Source: Chromatiales bacterium
GTDB lineage: Bacteria > Pseudomonadota > Gammaproteobacteria > Thiohalomonadales > Thiohalomonadaceae
Direction: 5' to 3'
DNA length: 35,853 nucleotides
NCBI GenBank assembly: GCA_003251535.1
Contig: QKFD01000063.1
Location: 1 to 35,853, forward strand
Positions 33,526 through 35,853 of the stretch are shown one piece after another (the stretch's first letter is position 1; each line of letters opens with the position of its first letter). The notes under the pieces were generated by a model that did no database searches, had not been told where the DNA came from, and worked only from the letters and a program-made list of their open reading frames with translations. Made by a program: the position numbers and the translations under genes.

Positions 33526-34800
33526 ATGAGCGAAATGGGGTATAGCTGCACCCTTGTCAAAGAGACGCAGGGGGAGCAGTTGCAGAGGGTAGACGAGGTT
33601 GCGGCGATGCTGCGCCTGGCGAAGTTAGGCTGGGGTGCGAAACGCATCGGGCGGGAGTTGGGGGTGAGCCGGAACACGGTGAAGCGGTACCTGCGCCAAG
33701 GGGGCTGGGCGCCCTATGCCAACGGGCAGAGGGGACGGGCGTTGGCGGGACTGGAGGTGTGGCTGAAAGAGCGATTTCACCGCCACCGTGGAAACGCGGA
33801 CGTGATCCGGCAGGAGCTGCTGGCGGAGCATGGAGTGAAGGTATCGCTGCGGACGGTGGAGCGAGCGGTGGTGCCGCTGCGGCAAGCGTTATTGGCGGAG
33901 GCCAAAGCGACGGTGCGCTATGAGACGGCCCCGGGGGAGCAGATGCAAATCGACTTCGGGACGACCAGTGTGGTCATCGGCGGTGAACAGGTGAGGGTGC
34001 GGCTGTTCGTGGCGACGCTCGGCTACTCGCGACGGCTGTATGTGGAGGCATTCGAGCACGAGCGGCAGTCGGCTTGGCTGTCGGGGCTGGAGGGGGCTTT
34101 CCGCCACTTTGGGGGCGTGACGGCCGAGGTGTTGGTGGACAACGCCAAGGCGCTGGTCAGCAAGCACGACCGGCAGACGCGCAAGGTGGAGTTCAACGAG
34201 CGCTTCCTCGCCTTCTCGGCTTACTGGGGCTTCGTGCCGAGGGCCTGCGCGCCGTATCGGGCACGGACCAAAGGGAAGGACGAATCGGGGGTGCGCTACG
34301 TCAAACGCAACGCCATCGCCGGACGCATGTTCGACAGCTGGGAGGCCCTTGCGGCCCACCTCCTGTGGTGGATGCGGGAAGTGGCCGACCAGCGGATCCA
34401 CGGCACAACCTTCGAGCCACCGGCCGTGCGCTTCGAGCAGGAGCGGGCGCAGCTCAAGCCGGTCGACGGCAAGGTCCCGTTCGCCCCGGTGCGCGCCCTC
34501 AAACGCCAGGTGAACAACGAGTCCTGCGTGGAGGTGGACACCAATCACTACAGCGTCCCCTGGCGCCTGCTGCGTCAGGAAGTGATTGTCGAGGTCGAGA
34601 ACGGCAGCGTGCGCGTGCTGCATGGCGGCCAGATTGTGGCGTGTCATGTCGAATGCCTTGAGCGCCATAAATCGGTCATTGAACGCAGCCATCTGGAGGG
34701 CATTGTCGGAGCTGGGCGACGGGAGGCGGAGGTCGTCCCACCGCCGGCGCTCTTGCGGTCGCTCGATATCTACGAACAGGCGGTGGGAGGCGGCTTCTGA
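33526..34800 (+). CDS. istA: IS21-family transposase IstA
   Basis: 424 residues; ATG 33526 follows a GGAGAGGGGG tract. An N-terminal helix-turn-helix (about 25-55; LAKLGWGAKRIGRELGVSRNTVKRYL) binds the terminal repeats. The DDE catalytic core has Asp143 in QIDFG, Asp205 in LVDNAKALV and Glu253 in KGKDESGVRYVK, all present. The C-terminal beta domain has EVDTNHYSVPWRLL, typical of IstA. The enzyme cuts and joins the element ends and works with IstB. The stop overlaps the istB start (TGATG). Length and motifs indicate an intact gene. Confidence 0.96.
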   Translation: MSEMGYSCTLVKETQGEQLQRVDEVAAMLRLAKLGWGAKRIGRELGVSRNTVKRYLRQGGWAPYANGQRGRALAGLEVWLKERFHRHRGNADVIRQELLAEHGVKVSLRTVERAVVPLRQALLAEAKATVRYETAPGEQMQIDFGTTSVVIGGEQVRVRLFVATLGYSRRLYVEAFEHERQSAWLSGLEGAFRHFGGVTAEVLVDNAKALVSKHDRQTRKVEFNERFLAFSAYWGFVPRACAPYRARTKGKDESGVRYVKRNAIAGRMFDSWEALAAHLLWWMREVADQRIHGTTFEPPAVRFEQERAQLKPVDGKVPFAPVRALKRQVNNESCVEVDTNHYSVPWRLLRQEVIVEVENGSVRVLHGGQIVACHVECLERHKSVIERSHLEGIVGAGRREAEVVPPPALLRSLDIYEQAVGGGF

Positions 34801-35579
34801 TGCTCGACCACGACCGACTCGATGCCATGCTGACCCGCCTCAAACTCACCGCCATCCGCGAGCGCCTCGATGCCCTCCTGGACGAGGCCGCCCGGCGCGA
34901 GCTGACCCTGCGGGAGACCCTCGCCTTCCTGTGCGAGCAGGAGATGGCCCACAAGGACCAGCGGCGGGTACAGATGGCCGCCAAGATTGCCAAGTTCCCG
35001 ATGCTCCGCACCCTGGAGAGCTTCGACTTCGACGCCCAGCCCTCCATCGACCCGCGTCAGGTCCGGGAGCTGGCGACCAGCCGCTATGTCGCCAACGGTG
35101 ATGCGGTGCTGCTGCTCGGACCACCGGGGGTCGGCAAGACGCACCTCGCCGTCGCCCTTGGCCGCGAGGCCATCGTCCAGGGCTATTCGGTGCTGTTCAC
35201 CACCGCCACCGCCCTGGTCACACAGCTGGCCCGCGCCCACGCCGAGGGACGGCTGGAGGACCGGCTCATCCACTTCAGCAAACCCAAGCTGCTCATCATC
35301 GATGAGCTGGGTTACCTGCCGCTCGAAACCAACGCGGCACACCTGTTCTTTCAGCTCGTCTCACGGCGCTACGAGCGCGGCAGTCTGCTCGTCACCAGCA
35401 ACCGCAACGTGAGCGAGTGGGGCGGTGTCTTCGGCGACCCCGTCGTCGCCACCGCCATCCTCGACCGCATGCTCCACCACAGTCACGTCATCACCATCCG
35501 TGGCGAGAGCTACCGACTGAAAGAGAAGCGGCGCTCCGGCCTCCTCAAGGCCGAAGTCGCCATGACTTCCAACCACTAA
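34800..35579 (+). CDS. istB: IS21-family helper ATPase IstB
   Basis: 259 residues, coupled to istA by a 1-base stop/start overlap. It is an AAA+ ATPase related to DnaC: Walker A GPPGVGKTH at 107-115, Walker B LLIIDELGY near 165, sensor VTSNRNVSEWG near 200. A helical N-terminal domain (about 1-80) contacts IstA or DNA. IstB assembles on target DNA and stimulates IstA strand transfer. It ends in a basic tail (LKEKRRSGLLKAEV) and the stop lies 13 bp before the right terminal repeat. Confidence 0.96.
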   Translation: MLDHDRLDAMLTRLKLTAIRERLDALLDEAARRELTLRETLAFLCEQEMAHKDQRRVQMAAKIAKFPMLRTLESFDFDAQPSIDPRQVRELATSRYVANGDAVLLLGPPGVGKTHLAVALGREAIVQGYSVLFTTATALVTQLARAHAEGRLEDRLIHFSKPKLLIIDELGYLPLETNAAHLFFQLVSRRYERGSLLVTSNRNVSEWGGVFGDPVVATAILDRMLHHSHVITIRGESYRLKEKRRSGLLKAEVAMTSNH

Positions 35580-35592
35580 CCGAACACCTCGG

Positions 35593-35643
35593 GGGGGTCA
35601 GAATTCGTGTCGTCAGGGGGTCAGTTTTCGATGTCGCTTGACA
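35593..35643 (-). repeat. IS21 right terminal inverted repeat
   Basis: Read on the - strand it begins TGTCAAGCGACAT and contains CTGACCCCCTGACGACACGA, the same block as the left end. The element ends at 35643, directly followed by the GCTGT duplication. Confidence 0.85.
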
Positions 35644-35648
35644 GCTGT

Positions 35649-35853
35649 AGGTCGGCGTTAGCGCAGCGTAACCCGACAACCCTCCGCAGGGGCACAATCG
35701 CATTCCACGGGCGCTGTTGGTGCTGCGTGGTGTGGTTGTTTCGCTGCTGTGTTTGAGGGTGTGTGCCGGGGTGGGGATTGTCGGGTTACGCTCCGCTAAC
35801 CCGACCTACGCAACTCATCGCCGAGGTGGGGCGCTATTCGCTGTAGGTCGGCG
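35649..35853 (+). repeat. Tandem repeat unit C and start of a further unit (runs off the window)
   Basis: Starts TAGGTCGGCG right after the target duplication. It has palindromes at 35651-35677 (one base insertion in the left arm) and 35780-35805, and ends ...GCTATTCGCTG. At 35845 TAGGTCGGCG starts again, 196 bp after 35649, so the unit is tandemly repeated and continues beyond the window. Confidence 0.85.

Larger units (their letters stand above)
33459..35643 (+). mobile_element. Intact IS21-family insertion sequence
   Basis: 2185 bp carrying istA and istB. The ends start TGTCA and form 51-bp imperfect inverted repeats (33459-33509 and 35593-35643; 44 of 51 positions match by hand), each holding two CTGACCCCC/TGACCCCC-type blocks. 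GCTGT occurs immediately outside both ends (33454-33458 and 35644-35648), a 5-bp target duplication. Removing the element and one GCTGT restores the junction sequence seen uninterrupted at the window end (35831-35853). Both genes are full length, so the element may be active. Confidence 0.92.

Noticed and set aside
33258-35853. CRISPR array
   Set aside because: Units are about 196 bp, nearly identical throughout with no short repeat/unique spacer alternation and no cas genes.

Overview
The window looks like a chromosomal segment of a GC-rich, sulfur-oxidising proteobacterium, most likely gammaproteobacterial. The pointers are a flavocytochrome c sulfide dehydrogenase pair (fccA-fccB), bioC-bioD biotin genes, QseBC/PmrAB-type two-component systems, a CTERM (exosortase-type) secreted protein, and dispersed palindromic repeats. 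I cannot name the genus from sequence alone.

Region 1 (1-13445, + strand) is the 3' part of a hybrid polyketide/non-ribosomal peptide cluster that runs off the left edge. It holds a 5'-truncated PKS module (AT-DH-CMT-KR-ACP), an NRPS (TubC-type docking domain-C-A-PCP-terminal reductase), a type II thioesterase, a fatty-acyl-AMP ligase fused to a carrier domain, and a stand-alone condensation-like acyltransferase. The simplest reading is that the FAAL-ACP loads a fatty acid, the PKS adds a C-methylated two-carbon unit that is reduced and dehydrated, the NRPS adds one amino acid (alanine by my manual reading of the code), and the reductase releases an aldehyde or alcohol.

Region 2 (13418-19518) is a mosaic of small genes: a membrane-anchored protein with a Rieske-like N-terminus but no cluster ligands, a nucleotidyltransferase-fold protein, a secreted DUF2147-like protein with a small membrane protein, a CTERM surface protein preceded by a perfect CRP-type site, a large membrane protein and a lipoprotein. 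Several strong hairpins and two copies of a palindrome-bounded repeat lie between them.

Region 3 (19656-29714, - strand) reads right to left: fccA-fccB (sulfide oxidation), an LtaS-like sulfatase-fold phosphotransferase, an OmpR-family regulator and sensor kinase, bioC-bioD, then a 7TMR-DISM sensor kinase and its regulator. Many starts and stops overlap, indicating translational coupling.

Region 4 (29715-35853, + strand) holds a 1084-residue CHAT protease-STAND ATPase-TPR protein of the kind linked to immunity or regulated cell death. A tandem array of about 196-bp repeats follows, split by an intact IS21-family element (istA-istB). The element has 51-bp imperfect terminal repeats and a 5-bp target duplication (GCTGT). 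The same repeat family recurs at 16928-17240 and as a single palindrome at 29847.
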